A stretch of DNA of 64,000 nt, from assembly GCF_023343835.1 (NCBI RefSeq), contig NC_064437.1:45042967-45106966 (forward strand), in the 5' to 3' direction. A program made the position numbers and the translations under genes. Origin of the DNA: Lagopus muta. Lineage: Eukaryota; Chordata; Aves; Galliformes; Phasianidae. Shown here piece by piece: positions 1 to 12,799 of the stretch (within the stretch, counting starts at the first letter, position 1; each line of letters begins with the position of its first letter). The notes beneath the pieces were generated by a model. The model was not told where the DNA came from. It worked only from the letters and a program-made list of their open reading frames with translations, and made no database searches.

Positions 1-379
1 AGGGCAGGAGCATCTTTCCTGTGAAGAGGGGCTGAGTTGTGTAGCTGATCAATCTTGAAAAGAGAAGGCTCCTTTCCACACTTAAAGGGGCCCACAGGAT
101 ATCTGGAGATAAGCTCTTTATCAGACAGAATAGCAAGAGGACAAGTGGCTTTAAACTAAAAGAGGGTAGATTTAGATTAGACATCAGGAAACTCTACTCA
201 GAGGGTGGTGAGGCACTCAATCAGGCTGCCTGGAGAAGTTGTGGATGTCCTGGAGGTGTTCAAGGCCAGGCTGGATGCAACTCTAGGCAAGCTGATCCAG
301 AGGGAGGTATCCCTACCATGGCCATGGGTTAGAAATGCATAGTCTTTAAGGTTCCTTCTAATTTAAACCATTCTATGAT
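1..379 (+). mobile_element. CR1 LINE 3' fragment, cut by the window edge
   Basis: This is the 3' end of a chicken-repeat-1 (CR1) non-LTR retrotransposon in sense orientation. It has the usual CR1 order: a run resembling 'ggacaagtggctttaaacta', then 'gaggcactcaatcaggctgcc', then 'ggatgtcctggaggtgttca', ending in 'ccattctatgatc'. That ending is the short CR1 terminal repeat that stands in place of a poly(A) tail. The element begins before base 1, so its true 5' end cannot be seen. It has no usable ORF. Confidence 0.9.
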
Positions 380-1375
380 CATATAACTAAGTTTTGCCAT
401 GTATTTCCCATATGATCTTTAAGGCCATCTATTACTCGTGATATTTAATATTGCAGTAGAAAAGTCTTCCACACCCGGCACCTCTCCATGTCCTGTTAGA
501 TCCGCTGCAGGGTCTACAGGATGATGGTGAGTCACTCTTAGATTGTCTGAGCTTCTATAGAACTTCATCAGTCAGTCAGTCCTTGCAGCGTGACAATCCT
601 TCAAATGTGAAGCTTCAAAGTAACTAGGATGCCTGGTTGTAAAATTTAAAGCCAAGTAACTTGTAGCCTCACCCCTCATATTGAGATCGACAACATTTGG
701 CTGACATATGATTTAATCATATAAATATGCGGTATTTAAAACACTGTGCACTGGAGACTTCACATTCAGGCTAGCTTCTTTTTCAGTAATGTACACATTG
801 TGTTTTGTACTTTACAAATTTCTAGTATGCATGTAACTCAATAAATCAGCTTGTATAAATCAGCTGTGGACTCTGTTGCATCCATCTTTCCACTCCCTCC
901 CTTGAAATGCTTTGTCAGCACAGGCTTGAGATATTGGTTCTGCAGGTGCATGTAGATCAATATTAAACACACCGTAGTGTAGTCTGCAGTGACTTATGTT
1001 AGCTCTGCTTCACCAGTCATTTGGAGAGTGCAGTTAGCTAGGTAAGGATTTCCAAAGCACTGAACACTGACCAAAGTCTGCTTTCAGCTAAGTCAGCTGT
1101 ATAACTCTCATTGAAATCCAGCATACAGGCCCTCTGTTAAACACAGGCTATGGATCACAATGTTTCTTAAACTGTATTAAGTAGTACCACATTAAAAGAG
1201 GTGTCAGATGAGTCAGAACAAGCTGTTGCAATAAGCTAACAGCTCTTTCACTTGCTAAAACCCACAAATCTGTCCTCAGAAAAGGCGTATCTTGCCACAC
1301 ACATGCTATTCAAAACAATTCTCAGCTTTTCTAATCTTTCTCCTGTTAAAAAAAAAAAAAAAGCGAGGACTCTCA
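380..1375. other. Non-coding interval
   Basis: No exon-like ORF or RNA gene is visible. An AATAAA lies near 839 in an AT-rich stretch with no gene before it. An A run of about 15 sits near 1349. The stretch at 690-880 (AT-rich, AATAAA, then 'ctgtggactctgttgcatcc') faintly resembles the end of a solo LTR, but I see no terminal repeats and do not call one. Confidence 0.5.
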
Positions 1376-1625
1376 CTTCAGCCAGCAATGCACCCATAGA
1401 GCCCAGAAAGCCAACCATATCCTGGGCTGCATCAAAAGAAGTGTGGGCAGCAGGATGAGGCAAATGATCCTGCCCCTATGCTCTTGTGAGGCCTCATCCG
1501 GAGTCCTGCATCCAAATGTGGAGTCCTCAGCACAGGAGAGACATAGACCTTTCAGAGCATGTCCAGAGAAGGGCCACAAAAATGATCCAAGGGATGGAAC
1601 AACTTCCATATGAGGACAAAGTGCG
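1376..1625 (+). mobile_element. CR1 LINE internal fragment
   Basis: This is a sense-oriented piece of the 3' part of the CR1 body. Recognisable segments are 'catcctgggctgcatcaaaa', 'cttgtgaggcctcatccgga' and 'agaagggccacaaaaatgat', all typical of the region after the reverse transcriptase. It stops near 'atatgaggacaaa' without reaching the CR1 3' terminus, so it is broken at both ends. ORFs over it on either strand are fossil or shadow frames. Confidence 0.85.
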
Positions 1626-2375
1626 TACAAGAACTATTTCCTTCACCACTGAAACGCAGCCCCCCCGGGAACAAAATATGGAAGATATTTAAACAGAAAA
1701 AAAATTAACTTTGAAGGAAACTATAAAGATAGAAAACAGTCTATAATAAACATAGCTGGAAAATAGCCACGTATGGAAGACAACACCAGCTACATGCAGC
1801 AATGAGGAGTAACACCGCTTGCTAACAGCCACATCTGTCTGGGTCAACAGGAAGGTTCCAGATTAGGAACGCCTCTGCAACAGAAGGCAACTGGAGGCAA
1901 GGCTTTTACATGCAATAGCTATCATATTGGATACCTCTTCTGTACTAAGAGCACCTTCTTACTATCTCCACCAATGAGAAATATGCAGGTTATTACTTTA
2001 CATACAACCTTCACATTTCAGCTGTCTTAGGAACAAGATAATCCATGGAAAATGTCTCTCTGTGTTTCCTTGTGCTCATTTGTACACCCTTGAATTGTAC
2101 TGCTTGCACCAAATCTCAAAGAAACCAGGCTTTCATCCTCCAGAGCAGAACTCTTCCCAAAGGGAAACACAACAGAGCTGTCAGTCCCACCGTTTGCTGA
2201 AAAATCACCCTGCCCTCTCACCCACTCACCTCTCAACAGATGAGCAATTTCACCACATGTGTCAGCCTACAAGACAAAATGGAAAAGCCTGTAGCTGAAG
2301 CATCTGCCACAGCTGATTTAGCCTTTGGTTAAAAAAAAAAAAAAAAAAAAGTGAAGCAGTGGGAGAAGACTGAAA
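1626..2375. other. Non-coding interval
   Basis: No gene is visible. It holds a poly(A) run at about 2331-2350. Short ORFs here have no domain, no codon bias and no splice context. Confidence 0.5.
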
Positions 2376-2566
2376 CACTTTAGACCACATGTGTCCAACC
2401 TGATAGTATTATGGGGGTTTTGCCCTCTTTTATTCTTTGTTTTAATAAAAATTAAAAATAACCGGTTTTGTTGTTTATATTCAGCAAATATATCATGTAT
2501 TTTATGTGCAGCCCAGGCAAGCCAAAAATTTGGACAACTACGCTTTATATTCTGTTATTTGTGTTA
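2376..2566. mobile_element. Probable decayed hAT-type (Charlie-like) DNA transposon
   Basis: The left end reads 'tttagaccacatgtgtccaa' and the right end 'gccaaaaatttggacaacta'. Their outer parts are roughly inverted, around tGTCCAA and TTGGACa. The segment before the right end ('tgtgcagcccaggcaagcca') resembles the subterminal part of hAT/Charlie non-autonomous elements, which carry a 'gcggcccagg...ttggacaccc' type end. No transposase remains. Classification rests on remembered consensus ends only. Confidence 0.4.
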
Positions 2567-5480
2567 CAGAAGGCTTTGACCAGCCCTTCTACAGATATAG
2601 CACCTATATAGACAAAGGTCTATAAGTACTCAGGGTACTTAAGACTCAATACAGGAGTCAGGAAGGTGAGTTATTTCCAACTTCAGTTAAGTAAGTGACC
2701 ATATGACACAACTAAGCTCACAAAAGGTAAATGAGGATTTCTATCTCCTTTTCCATAACATTAATCAGCAACAAACAAGGGAATAAAGGGCCAGCAGCAC
2801 CAGCATCACAAAAGGAATCCTCTGAGAGGGAAGTAGGAGGAATAAGCCTAAACCCTGTAGTTATCTAACTTTCACATTTCCCTTGGTAGCAGTTGACTAT
2901 GAAGGAAGCACATTTTTATTTAACTTCTTAAACTATCCTTGATTTTCCAATTCCTTGCCTCAGAGGCTGCTGTCCTTCTGAACTTCTTCACTTTACTAAG
3001 CAAGCAGTGGAAAGCCATCCAGAAGATCCCAGATCCCAAGTTGCAGTGTTCTTGTTTTGCTTTTCTCTTGACTGCTTAATTTCCACTCCAGGATGATTCA
3101 AGGTAAAGAACTGCGGGGAGCTATAAGCCTCCTGGCTATTCCACTGGCACCAACTATGTATTCCTGTGTTCCAAGACACTACCAAAGTCACACAACTTCT
3201 CAAACCTCTCTGCTTTAAAGGATACATTTACACTGCCCTTTGAGCAGATGTGTGTTTGTACTACTGCAGTGAGTAATGGTTCCAACCAGAAAAGGATTCC
3301 ACAATGCCAAATGCAGCACACATGCACAATAAGAAACAGCTCCTGCACCCAAAACCAGACAATTTAAAACAAGAAGTAATGAGGGGGGTGAAACTAAGAG
3401 TACAGGATAAGAAGATGAAAAACCTATTACATGAACAGGTGCCTTCATTAACTGTTTCTACTTGCCTCCTGTTTTTTGTTTGTTTGTTTTTTTCACAGAG
3501 CTTAGGTACCTACAACCAATGCATCATAAAGAGTGAAACCATGAATCAAGATTTGAAGGGCTTTTTCGGTCCAGAAGAGGGCAGGAACATAGCATAAAGC
3601 CATCCTAATCCAGGCAAGTTCAGCTGTTCCAATGCATTTTCAAGCAAGCTATTACAAGTGATAGAGTGACTCTCTAGAGGAGTGTTACAGGAGGCAGGGA
3701 TTTAAATGCTCTTCTGAATTTTACAACAGGTGAAGGTACTTATCTACTCTGACCTGGCCCTGCTTTTTATGACCAGCTTGTTCCATTCTCTGATGTCTAA
3801 AAAGGATGAGAAAGAGAGAATGAATGAGGGAGTGTCTCTCTTCCTATTTATGCCTGCAGCAAAGGCAATGTTTAATTTATTGCATACCCACTACACACAC
3901 CCTTCCACAGCTTGTATTACTCAGAACCCACACCAGAAGGGCATGACATTTCCCCCAGACTGCAATATGCCCATTCATTTTCCAATAGCAGTGCCACTGT
4001 TAGGATGACTACTGCATACCAGGAAATTGCTGGGGAAAAAAAAAAAAAAAAGAGGCATGCCAAAAGAAAGGGAGATACATGTGCCAAGAACTGGGCAGTG
4101 ATCTGAAAGGATAACTTCAGGCAAATAGACTCATATGTACTTAACCTGTATGCCAACATGCAATATAGTACAGCTCTGCTGTTCATCCCATCTGATTGTA
4201 GAAGGGTGGGAATTGGAAGCTTTCTGCTGCCAGAATGTCAGCCACAAGCCAAAAGGTACATTTGGTTGCTTGTCAGTGCAGCAGATGTGCAATGGGCATC
4301 CTTTTCCTTCTCTGACCTCCTCAAGGACAGCAAAATCAGCTCCAGGGAAGGCAATAACAGAGATCAGCAAAGATGGGAGGGGGTTGTAGTTTTTGTTTGT
4401 TCTTTAAGAAGTTCTGCTTTTTGGCACTATTTTCATATCAAGTTATTCTACCAGAAATTTGTCAAAAAATTTCACTCCCTTAATATTTATCAATCATGTA
4501 AGAAAATCCAGGGAACTGAAGATATTCATATCAAACACAGACAGTAATTAATAGCAATGAGGAGGACTTGTACTGAAAGCATTCAGAGAAGAGCTGACCA
4601 GCATATGGAAACACTGAACACATCAAAATGAGACATCACAATATTGTGAACCCAGATGAAATTTCTCAAATTGCTCTTACAAATACCCTGCTTGCTCAAT
4701 GCATGTTCTTTACACTCAGTGGTTAAGACTAAGTACTTCGGTAGCTGGAAAGGCTGTTCCACACAGCCATGAAGTGTGGAGAAAAAGCACTGTGACCATG
4801 CATAACTGAAAGAGAAGGCAGGAAAGAAGGAGTCTCATCACCCACCAGCCTCTTCATGTCTTGACTAGAATTAGTGCTGCAGAGAAATCAGACACCAACA
4901 GGCAAAGAAGGAAGTTGTACTTAACAGTTCTTCTTTCAAATGAGATTCCCTTTTGAAGACAGGACAAAAAAGTGCCTTTTCTGCTTTATACATTAAAATA
5001 TCTTACCAATCCTAGCATACCATAAAACAGTAAAAAGAGGGAGTTAATTGCAGCAACTATTAGATCCCACATGAACCTGAGAAGGCAGAGATGTGAGCCA
5101 TCACTCAATATGTTATATTTGAATAGAGAAAAAGGATCTTAACTCCATGTTCTAAATAGTTTTTGCAGCTTCAGAAGGAAGGGGGTGAGGGGAAGGTGAG
5201 GGAGAGAGAGGTAAGCCCTACAATCAATAGATCATACGTAGACAGTCATAGGTCCTTATTTGATTAAGTGAACATTTTGATTTTATAAACATCTAGGAGA
5301 AACTTAACTGTGCTGATGCTGTGCACTGACTTAAGATGCGATGAAATTCCTTTATAATGGAGGAAAATATCCAAGGGAAACATTTCTTGCTACTGTCTTC
5401 CTACTATTAGTACTCATATTGTTTGGGTTCTGGTTTGTGCTGGGAATATATGTAGCATTTCACTCAGAGAAATTACTGTC
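2567..5480. other. Non-coding interval
   Basis: Nothing gene-like is seen. It contains A runs (about 4026-4042) and scattered short ORFs on both strands that lack domains, exon borders or codon bias. No CR1 terminus was recognised. Confidence 0.5.
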
Positions 5481-5585
5481 CTTTAGAACAGACTCCCAGA
5501 GAATGATTTTGTTACTTCATGGATTCAAGGCTCTAAAAAAAAAAAAAAAATCTCAGTTACACTTCAGAGAACAGAAGCAAAGGCT
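5481..5585 (+). repeat. Copy A of a diverged dispersed repeat
   Basis: About 100 bases starting 'ctttagaacagactcccaga' can be aligned by eye with 7576-7670 in the same orientation. Shared landmarks are 'ttttgttacttca'/'ttttgctacttca', 'ggctctaaaa'/'agctctaaaa' and 'gttacactt'. Copy A carries a poly(A) expansion after 'ctctaaaa'. The family is not recognised; it might be an old non-LTR or LTR remnant. Confidence 0.5.
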
Positions 5586-7575
5586 GACTGGCTGTAATTC
5601 TACTGAACACTAGAAAGGAAAAAGGAGCAGCTTTGCTCAAGTTTGATGTACTTTAGAGAACAAAAGTAGAAAAAAAATGTATGGCATTAGGCTGCAACAT
5701 CAGGAAGCAGTATGTTTTGCCAAGGGTTCAGGAACATCCAACACATGTAAGGTCAGGTGTGTTTTAAGTGTGCTGATGCCTAACAGGAGCTCTCAGCATT
5801 GTCCACATGGAACCAAATTTCCTAAGGCTTCGACAAATCTCCAGGAACTCCTAGATTCTCACACACCATCAGATTCCACACAGTGACAAAGAGAGCAGTC
5901 CTCCAATGCTTGCACACATTGCAGCCTTATAGCATTCTCCTTAAAGCTCTCTACATGCATGTCCTCAGAACAAACCTTCTGTCTAAGTTGCTTTTGTTTT
6001 CTCTTATTGTATTGCACCTGCACATTAAGAACAGACCAGTTTCCACTCTTGTGTGTTAAAAAATAGGTCTGATTTAACTGACTAGAGACAGGTTTTCAAG
6101 CACAGTGCATATTTGGGTCTGCAAGTTTATTTTAGTACCAGAAGAACAACAACTTCTAAGGATATGCCAATAGAGAAACCCATGAAAAACGTGCAGAACT
6201 GGGAAGGAGCAGTCATATTTCCTATGGTTATGGGACATACACACTCAGTCCATTATGCCACTTGCCCTTTTTAACTCCAAGCTGAATGCACAATAAGCAC
6301 CAAGTCCACACTTCACAGCTTATTTTGAGCATACAACAACTCTGAGGGTACATAAACATCAAGCAGCTAAACAGTTCATGAATGACAGTGCAGCTAGGCT
6401 GGAAGAGTTACTAAACCCCATTTGGTCAGAGGAACTGCCTCTGCCTTGGAACCAAACAGCTTTGATTTTCCAAAAGGCATTTCATCAGGAAGGTATACAG
6501 CATGCAGTAATTACCTATGCTCTCAAAAGCAGCGAGACAGACGACCAGCTGCATACCTACCCTCCTCCTGGCCTAGCTCCCAAACACTCTAGCATTTTCC
6601 ACTGTTGCCTACATGAATTAGAAGACAAAAGCAAATCGCATCAAGGTTCCTGCCAGTTGGGTAGTGCTTTGGGTTTTAAGGACTGCAGACTAGGATTCAG
6701 TTACAACAGTTACTGTTTACAACATGCTACAAATACCCTGTTAGGAAACATAACAGTTCTCTGCCTATAAAGCTGCTCTACACTGTGAACTATTTTAGTA
6801 GGGCTTTGCCAGGGTACAGCACTGTCACGTATTTTGCATGTCCCTGAAATCCAAAGGTTCACATCACCAAGTCTGATCAACCTCTTGCATATACTACCTG
6901 GATGAAAAGTTACTGCTAAGCAATTTAATTGCTTGCTTTCTGAATTAAAGCAGCTATTTGTTTTTGTTTTGTTTTAACCAGAACAGCGTGTTCAATTCTC
7001 TGCACTACCTTCTTTATATAGAAAACAGGGTATGTGAAAATCCAGAGGCAGAAAGGGCAGCTTCTCCTTGGCAATATGATGGGACCAAAGCTTTAACTTC
7101 TCCAAGTGGCCTGCTACCTCTGAAGCCTCATTCAGAAACACACTTGCCTCTTTCTGAGGAAGTAATACTCAATAACAAGCAGTTGCTGACTCAATAGCCC
7201 ATTACAGCTTCTCTCATTTTTATAAGAGACTGTACTGTTTCAAGCATTCCTTTGCTTAGGAGAGCCTTGCTGACATTGTGAAGATACAGTCTAATTATTT
7301 CAGATAAAGGAGATAAAGAGAACAAAAGCAAAGCTCCCTGGAAAGAACTAGTATGACTGCATTTCCCCTCTGTGGCAAACAGCAGCAACTTCAAAAGCAA
7401 AATGGCACTAGGGAAGGCAAGGTGCAGCGGAAAAAACTGAAGTAAATCTCTCCCAGAAATTTCTTCAAAGAGCTTGGCAAATTCAGGAAAAGATTCCTTA
7501 CTGATTGTGCAATGCAACCCAAAAGAGCCAACAGTTGTCCAGGGATATTTATGGTTCTTCATACAGAGGCTATTA
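5586..7575. other. Non-coding interval
   Basis: No gene is visible. The ORF at 6378-6770 (130 codons) has no known domain, is not bounded by convincing splice sites, and looks like chance. Confidence 0.5.
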
Positions 7576-7670
7576 TCCCTTGGAATAGACTACAGAAGAA
7601 TCATTTTGCTACTTCAGGGGTCCAAAGCTCTAAAAATCTGTGTTACACTTAGGAGAGTAAAAGTGAAGTA
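7576..7670 (+). repeat. Copy B of a diverged dispersed repeat
   Basis: Partner of the copy at 5481-5585, same orientation, about 2.1 kb downstream. It keeps the uninterrupted form ('agctctaaaaatctgtgtta') where copy A has the long A run. Flanking sequence outside the matched ~95 bases does not appear to align, so these are two insertions or short remnants and not a segmental duplication. Confidence 0.5.
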
Positions 7671-8597
7671 TGCAGAAGTGATCAAAGGAGAACAGGCTGG
7701 TTTTATAGCCTGCAGGGAAAACAACTGATCATATATTCTTCCTATGACAAACAACTGAGAAAGTAATTGAGAGCCTAGCAGAAACCAATGTTGTTACCTC
7801 AGCATTATTGATTTTAGGCAGACATCTTAATCTAACACATGACAAAACTTTGGTCATTGCAGTAAGATATAGCTTTCAAGGAAAAAGGATATTTATAAAG
7901 GAAGTTTATAGTTCAGTGAGAGATTCTTATGAAGTCAAGCCCAGGCCATACATGAATGAAAAGAAAGACTTCCAAAATGGATACTAAGTTCGACTAAAAA
8001 GTGAAAATGTAATATATTAGTGTATTATAATACACTATTACATAGCAGTATATAATGCAGAAGGATCTTCTGATCTTCAAAGCACTAAACTACACAACTT
8101 CAAAATGCAGTACTGAGAAAGCCTTGTTCTTAACAAAGGGATGACTGTCACTGAAAAAGCTTGAAGTTCAGTTGGGATCCTGTTAAAAAAATAATTACTA
8201 GATTTAACAAAAGCATTCCAATTGCTTATATATATATATGGGATTTTTTAAAAACTAAAATTTCTAACAAAATCGGGCCAGAACAGAATAAAAAAAAATA
8301 GTCCTTTGCTAACAGTGACTGAGTCAAATAAACAGAACAGCAAAGAAAATTTAAAGAACATCAACAGTAAAGAGCACAAATGTATAAATCACAACAAGAA
8401 CACCCCTAATTCTGCACCTCTCCTGTTGTCATGCTGTTGCTTTTGTGCACTGGAGACTTTAGGGGTAGTGCCCTCAAGGGAAGGAAAAAAAAACACCAGG
8501 CCTCTAAAACCAGCCTTTATCTTTAGCATCCATCCACATACATTGCTTAAAAAAAAAACACAATCAGCTGGCCTGTAACAACAATTTGTTTAGATAC

Positions 8598-8598
<1 letters not shown>
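7671..8598. other. Non-coding AT-rich interval
   Basis: No gene is visible. It has a short TA run near 8227 and several A runs, and leads into the long (AT)n tract. Confidence 0.5.

Positions 8599-8655
<57 letters not shown>
8599..8655. repeat. (AT)n microsatellite, about 28 units
   Basis: An uninterrupted alternating AT tract of about 57 bases. It is self-complementary, so it can form cruciforms and is likely to vary in length between individuals. No gene overlaps it. Confidence 0.98.
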
Positions 8656-8658
<3 letters not shown>

Positions 8659-11600
8659 GTAGAGCCTGGTTGATGAGGTGTTATGGCTATGGTTGATTTG
8701 TTCAGTGCACGTTACATTTTATCACACGCAGCAGGGTGATAAGGAGCAAAAATTCTCACATTTTGTTTATGCACTATACAGCTTAAGTCTTACATGTCAC
8801 AGCATCTTGAGACTTACGGCACATTTTATGAGTAAAGCAGTACAGCTAAAGTCATACCTATTTCAGTTACATGGGGATCATTTGCAGGAGAAAATTAACA
8901 AATTTTATTCCTCAGTAGCAAGCATCCATTGCACCACTGTCCTCACAACCATTTCAAGGGTGAGGCTAGGTCATGACCAAGAAGAATATCATTCAGAACA
9001 GCCTGGCACCTATTTTGAGAAATTCAGAGCGCCTCTGAATGACATCCTTCAATGATAAACTCTCTTTGTCAGGAGAACTGCTTGTATCATTGGATCTGTC
9101 AAGCTGAGCCACCAAAGGAGCTATTTTACTGGGTCTCCCCCAGTCCTTGATACTTGTGGGAGATTTTCATAGAAGCCATTAACTTACTTTGCACTGGGAA
9201 TTACGCCACTTGGCAGGAGCTATCTCTCCTCACAATACCTGCATGTCCAAAGCTGAACCTACTCTTGTAATGAGATGGCAAAAAGTAGTCATATATATTC
9301 AAAATGTTGGCCTGTGAGCCGGCAAGACCTGAAAATATTTACCAATATGTCAAAATGCTTCTAGCTGAAAACCGTTTCTAAACCATTCGCTGTTTGCAAG
9401 TTTAATGGCGTAAGGCTTATGGGCTCATGAATCACCAGCTTTCACAGCAGCAGCATTTGAAATGTTGATACCTTAGCCTTGAAATAGATGTGAAGGTACC
9501 ACAGCCTTTACAAGCTGTTATCGAAAGACATACTTTAAAAGCTTCCGCAGAAGACTGAGTGCAATAGAAGTAGCTCAGCAAGATGAAAATAACCAAACCA
9601 ACTTAGTTAAAGTCATTGTTCATGTCTGTGTTCCATTCTAGTGATTACCCTCCAGTTGGACAATGAATCATATTAAACGGAGATTTGATACTTACAGTTT
9701 GTCTGATAAAAAATCCAGATGACTTGAGAAGCAATGATGAGTATTTGGGAGACCATTAGTCTTATTTCAAATTACTGAATTCAACTATTGGAAGAAAATT
9801 TTGGAGAGCAATTCCATTTATCACAGATTTTTAAAAAACAGCTTTGTACTATTCTTAGTATTTTAAGATTTTCGGTTGAAAAGACATATGAACAGCCATA
9901 GCAAAAAATTGCTACTACAAAAAGATACATGTAGTTTGAGTATCTCTAAGGTCAAGGGGGTTTTGCCAGTAAATGGCAAATGCTGCATTACAGAACTGTA
10001 AAATGAAATGCTTAGCGTATCAGAGAATTAGCGAGGATGGAACAGTCCAATACAAAAGCAAACCCAACTGGAAGAAAAAAGAAATCTCAACTGTAAATAA
10101 AAATAATAATAATTCCATATATCATTCTCTAAAATATGCCACAAATTGGTTTACCTGGGTTTTCCAAGGGAATACTCTCTGTGGAGTGTAAAATTATAAC
10201 ATATGTATGTGCTAATTTACAACACCTCAGACAGATAAAAGAACACAAAAAATAGAAGAAGTAAAGTTAACCTCCAGTATTAACCAAAGAGATTAAGAAA
10301 ACCCACTAAACAATAGTAACAATAAATACATAGAACATTTACCGATTTGTTTCTCTGTGGATAGTGTAAAAGGCATGTGAAGTCACAGCTCCACATTTTT
10401 TTTCTGATAACTGCCCCGTCTATATTCATCTACTGTGTTGATGCTGACAACTTGCAGATCTCCATCTTCCTTCCTACCTCCTTGCAATCAGATTAAAATC
10501 CTAATCTACTTCCCTCACTTCTCTGAGGATGTCTGAAATCAACTCAGCCTCAGCTCTCCAATATTTCTCCTACATCAATACAGATAAAAGTGGCATTTTG
10601 CCTATCACTTAACTCATAATACTTCATTTTCAACTCTGATTTCCCTCTAGACCTTCACATTCAAACCATACAAAAATAATCAGAAAGATTTTGACACACT
10701 TCCAACATGATTTATTTATGTGCACCTTCACAACTAAAAACTTATGTCCAAGTTCTCATCATCCTGATTACTGCAAATTCTTTCCACAGATTTAATCCCA
10801 TTCAAGTCCCATCCATCCAAAATGCCATCTTCAAAGAGTGCTTTCAGCAGTAATTTTATGTTGAGGCTTGTACTCCCACACTCATATTTGAGGTAAACTC
10901 CTTCCAACCAGCTTCAAACTTCATTCTCCTTCCTTAACTCTCCTTACAGCTTCTTTGCTCTGATTTCTCTTGAGAAACATGCCAAGCAATCTGACCAATA
11001 CACCCTTAGCTCCATGCTCTCCCTTCCTGTTACCATTTTTCTTACTTTCCTATTCTAAACTACTGGGGAGCAAATACCACTGCCTTCACTTTTTTCTCTG
11101 TACAGAAGCTCTGAACACGTTTCTACTTTACTCACTAAACTAAATATACCTTATGTGAGCGCTGCTGTGTCAGAAAACTGTGTGACTGCTATCCTCATCA
11201 TGAATGCAGGGGAAAACAGGTAATCCAGGTTTGAGGCAAGCACTATTTAAATTATGCTTGAAGCCACACCAGCAGACACAACACAATAATAGCCCTACTA
11301 TATTATTTTTAACACTTGTAACTATCAGAAACACTACTCCAACACAACGGAATAGTGATACACAAGATGTAATGACAAGGGAACCAGCACAGCAGAAAAG
11401 CATTACAAAGGAAAAGTGCTCACCATCTGCCTCTGAAGAGCTAGGCTCACAAGGGAAACTCCACAGAGGAGGGATCACCAACCAAAGAACCTTCTAGAGT
11501 GGCAATCAGCCCTTAAATGAAGTCAAAGAGAGGTGCAGTCAGGCTCTACACCTGCTGGTCACACAGCTGAATAGCCTTCACCTGTGCTCCCAGGGCTGAT

Positions 11601-12799
11601 TGGGTCCTTTCCCCAGGTGCTCAATCAGTGGTTCAGGCCATCACTCAAGTTACCATACAATGTCATAGGCAGTATAACTTCAACATGCGTACTGGGATTA
11701 TTTATGCTGAGTTCTGCTGTTCAAGAGGTCTATGCACACTTCCCTCAGATTGTTTGTGGCATACAGTGATTTTTCTGCCACAGAGCAAATATCATTCTTA
11801 GAAGAGTCATCTGTACCCACCCTCATCTAGTAGAATCATATTAGCAGCTGTGATGGTTTAGGACTTGCATTGCCAAAAGGTCTGGTAAAACCAAATCAAT
11901 AGCAAATGTGGTTTAGCGCACATCTTGCAGGTAGTCTGTCAGTCACTGTGTGCAATCCCATGGTCAGCCACCCTCAGATTTTACTTCTCTACAGTTCATC
12001 AGGAAGACAATTAAGATGATTATATTTTGGTCTTCAACAACACCATGGAGCAGACCACAGAACAACACCCATGTATCAGAAGGCACAAAGCCGAGCTCCA
12101 GTAGCTGATACACGGGAGTGTGAAGAGGGAAAGAAACACACACACAAATAAATATATAAAAATAAAGACAGTGGATATTCCTTTCAGAATAACTTATTAA
12201 ACTCATTTCAATTCATTTAGCATTTCACACTCCCACCTCATTATGCTCAGTACTACTGGTCTTTCTGAAAAATGAGGTGGCGCAATAGCGCAAAATGAAA
12301 GGCAGAAATCCAGAAGTGAGATTACATCCTTATAAGTAGGCTAATATTTCCCTAGTCCTACTTATACCAGCAGTATATACAGCGGATGATAGTAAAGTGG
12401 ATGGTGTACCACATTCCCACGTACAAAACAAACAAACAAACAGAAAAAAAAACAGTCCTAGAAGGACAGTATCAAGTATCAAGTTGAAAAACAAGCTAGT
12501 GCAGACATCAATCACCCAGTGACCGAGAAGCTGTGGGACAGGTTATCAGTATGAATAAAATGAGGATTTGCACATCCTGAGGTCAACTGCTGACTAGCCA
12601 GTCTGAATCCTATCTATCCTACTCCTTACATTTCACAGAAATGATCATGTTCTGGCTCCAGTGTGAAGAAGCTGTCAAAGTCTCACTCTTTCAGGATGCA
12701 GTTGTAGGTAGGAGGCGCTTTGAGGCACAGTAAATGTGCTGGTCAAGTAGAACACTAGAAACAATCTCAATTCCAAATCCCAAACTTCTCCCAGTTCTG
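8656..12799. other. Non-coding interval; possible conserved non-coding block at about 9290-9850
   Basis: No exon or repeat family was recognised. The part from about 9290 to 9850 is free of recognisable repeats, has balanced composition and lacks any long ORF, as expected of conserved non-coding DNA near a developmental gene; conservation itself cannot be seen here. The part at 10380-11160 is pyrimidine-rich on the + strand with no ORF. The ORF pair over 11170-11497 on opposite strands shows no domain. Confidence 0.4.

Noticed and set aside
690-880. Possible solo LTR (AT-rich, AATAAA near 839)
   Set aside because: No terminal repeat pair, primer-binding site or target duplication could be found.
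6378-6770. Plus-strand ORF of 130 codons
   Set aside because: No domain, no signal peptide, no convincing promoter or splice sites, and average codon use; best explained by chance.
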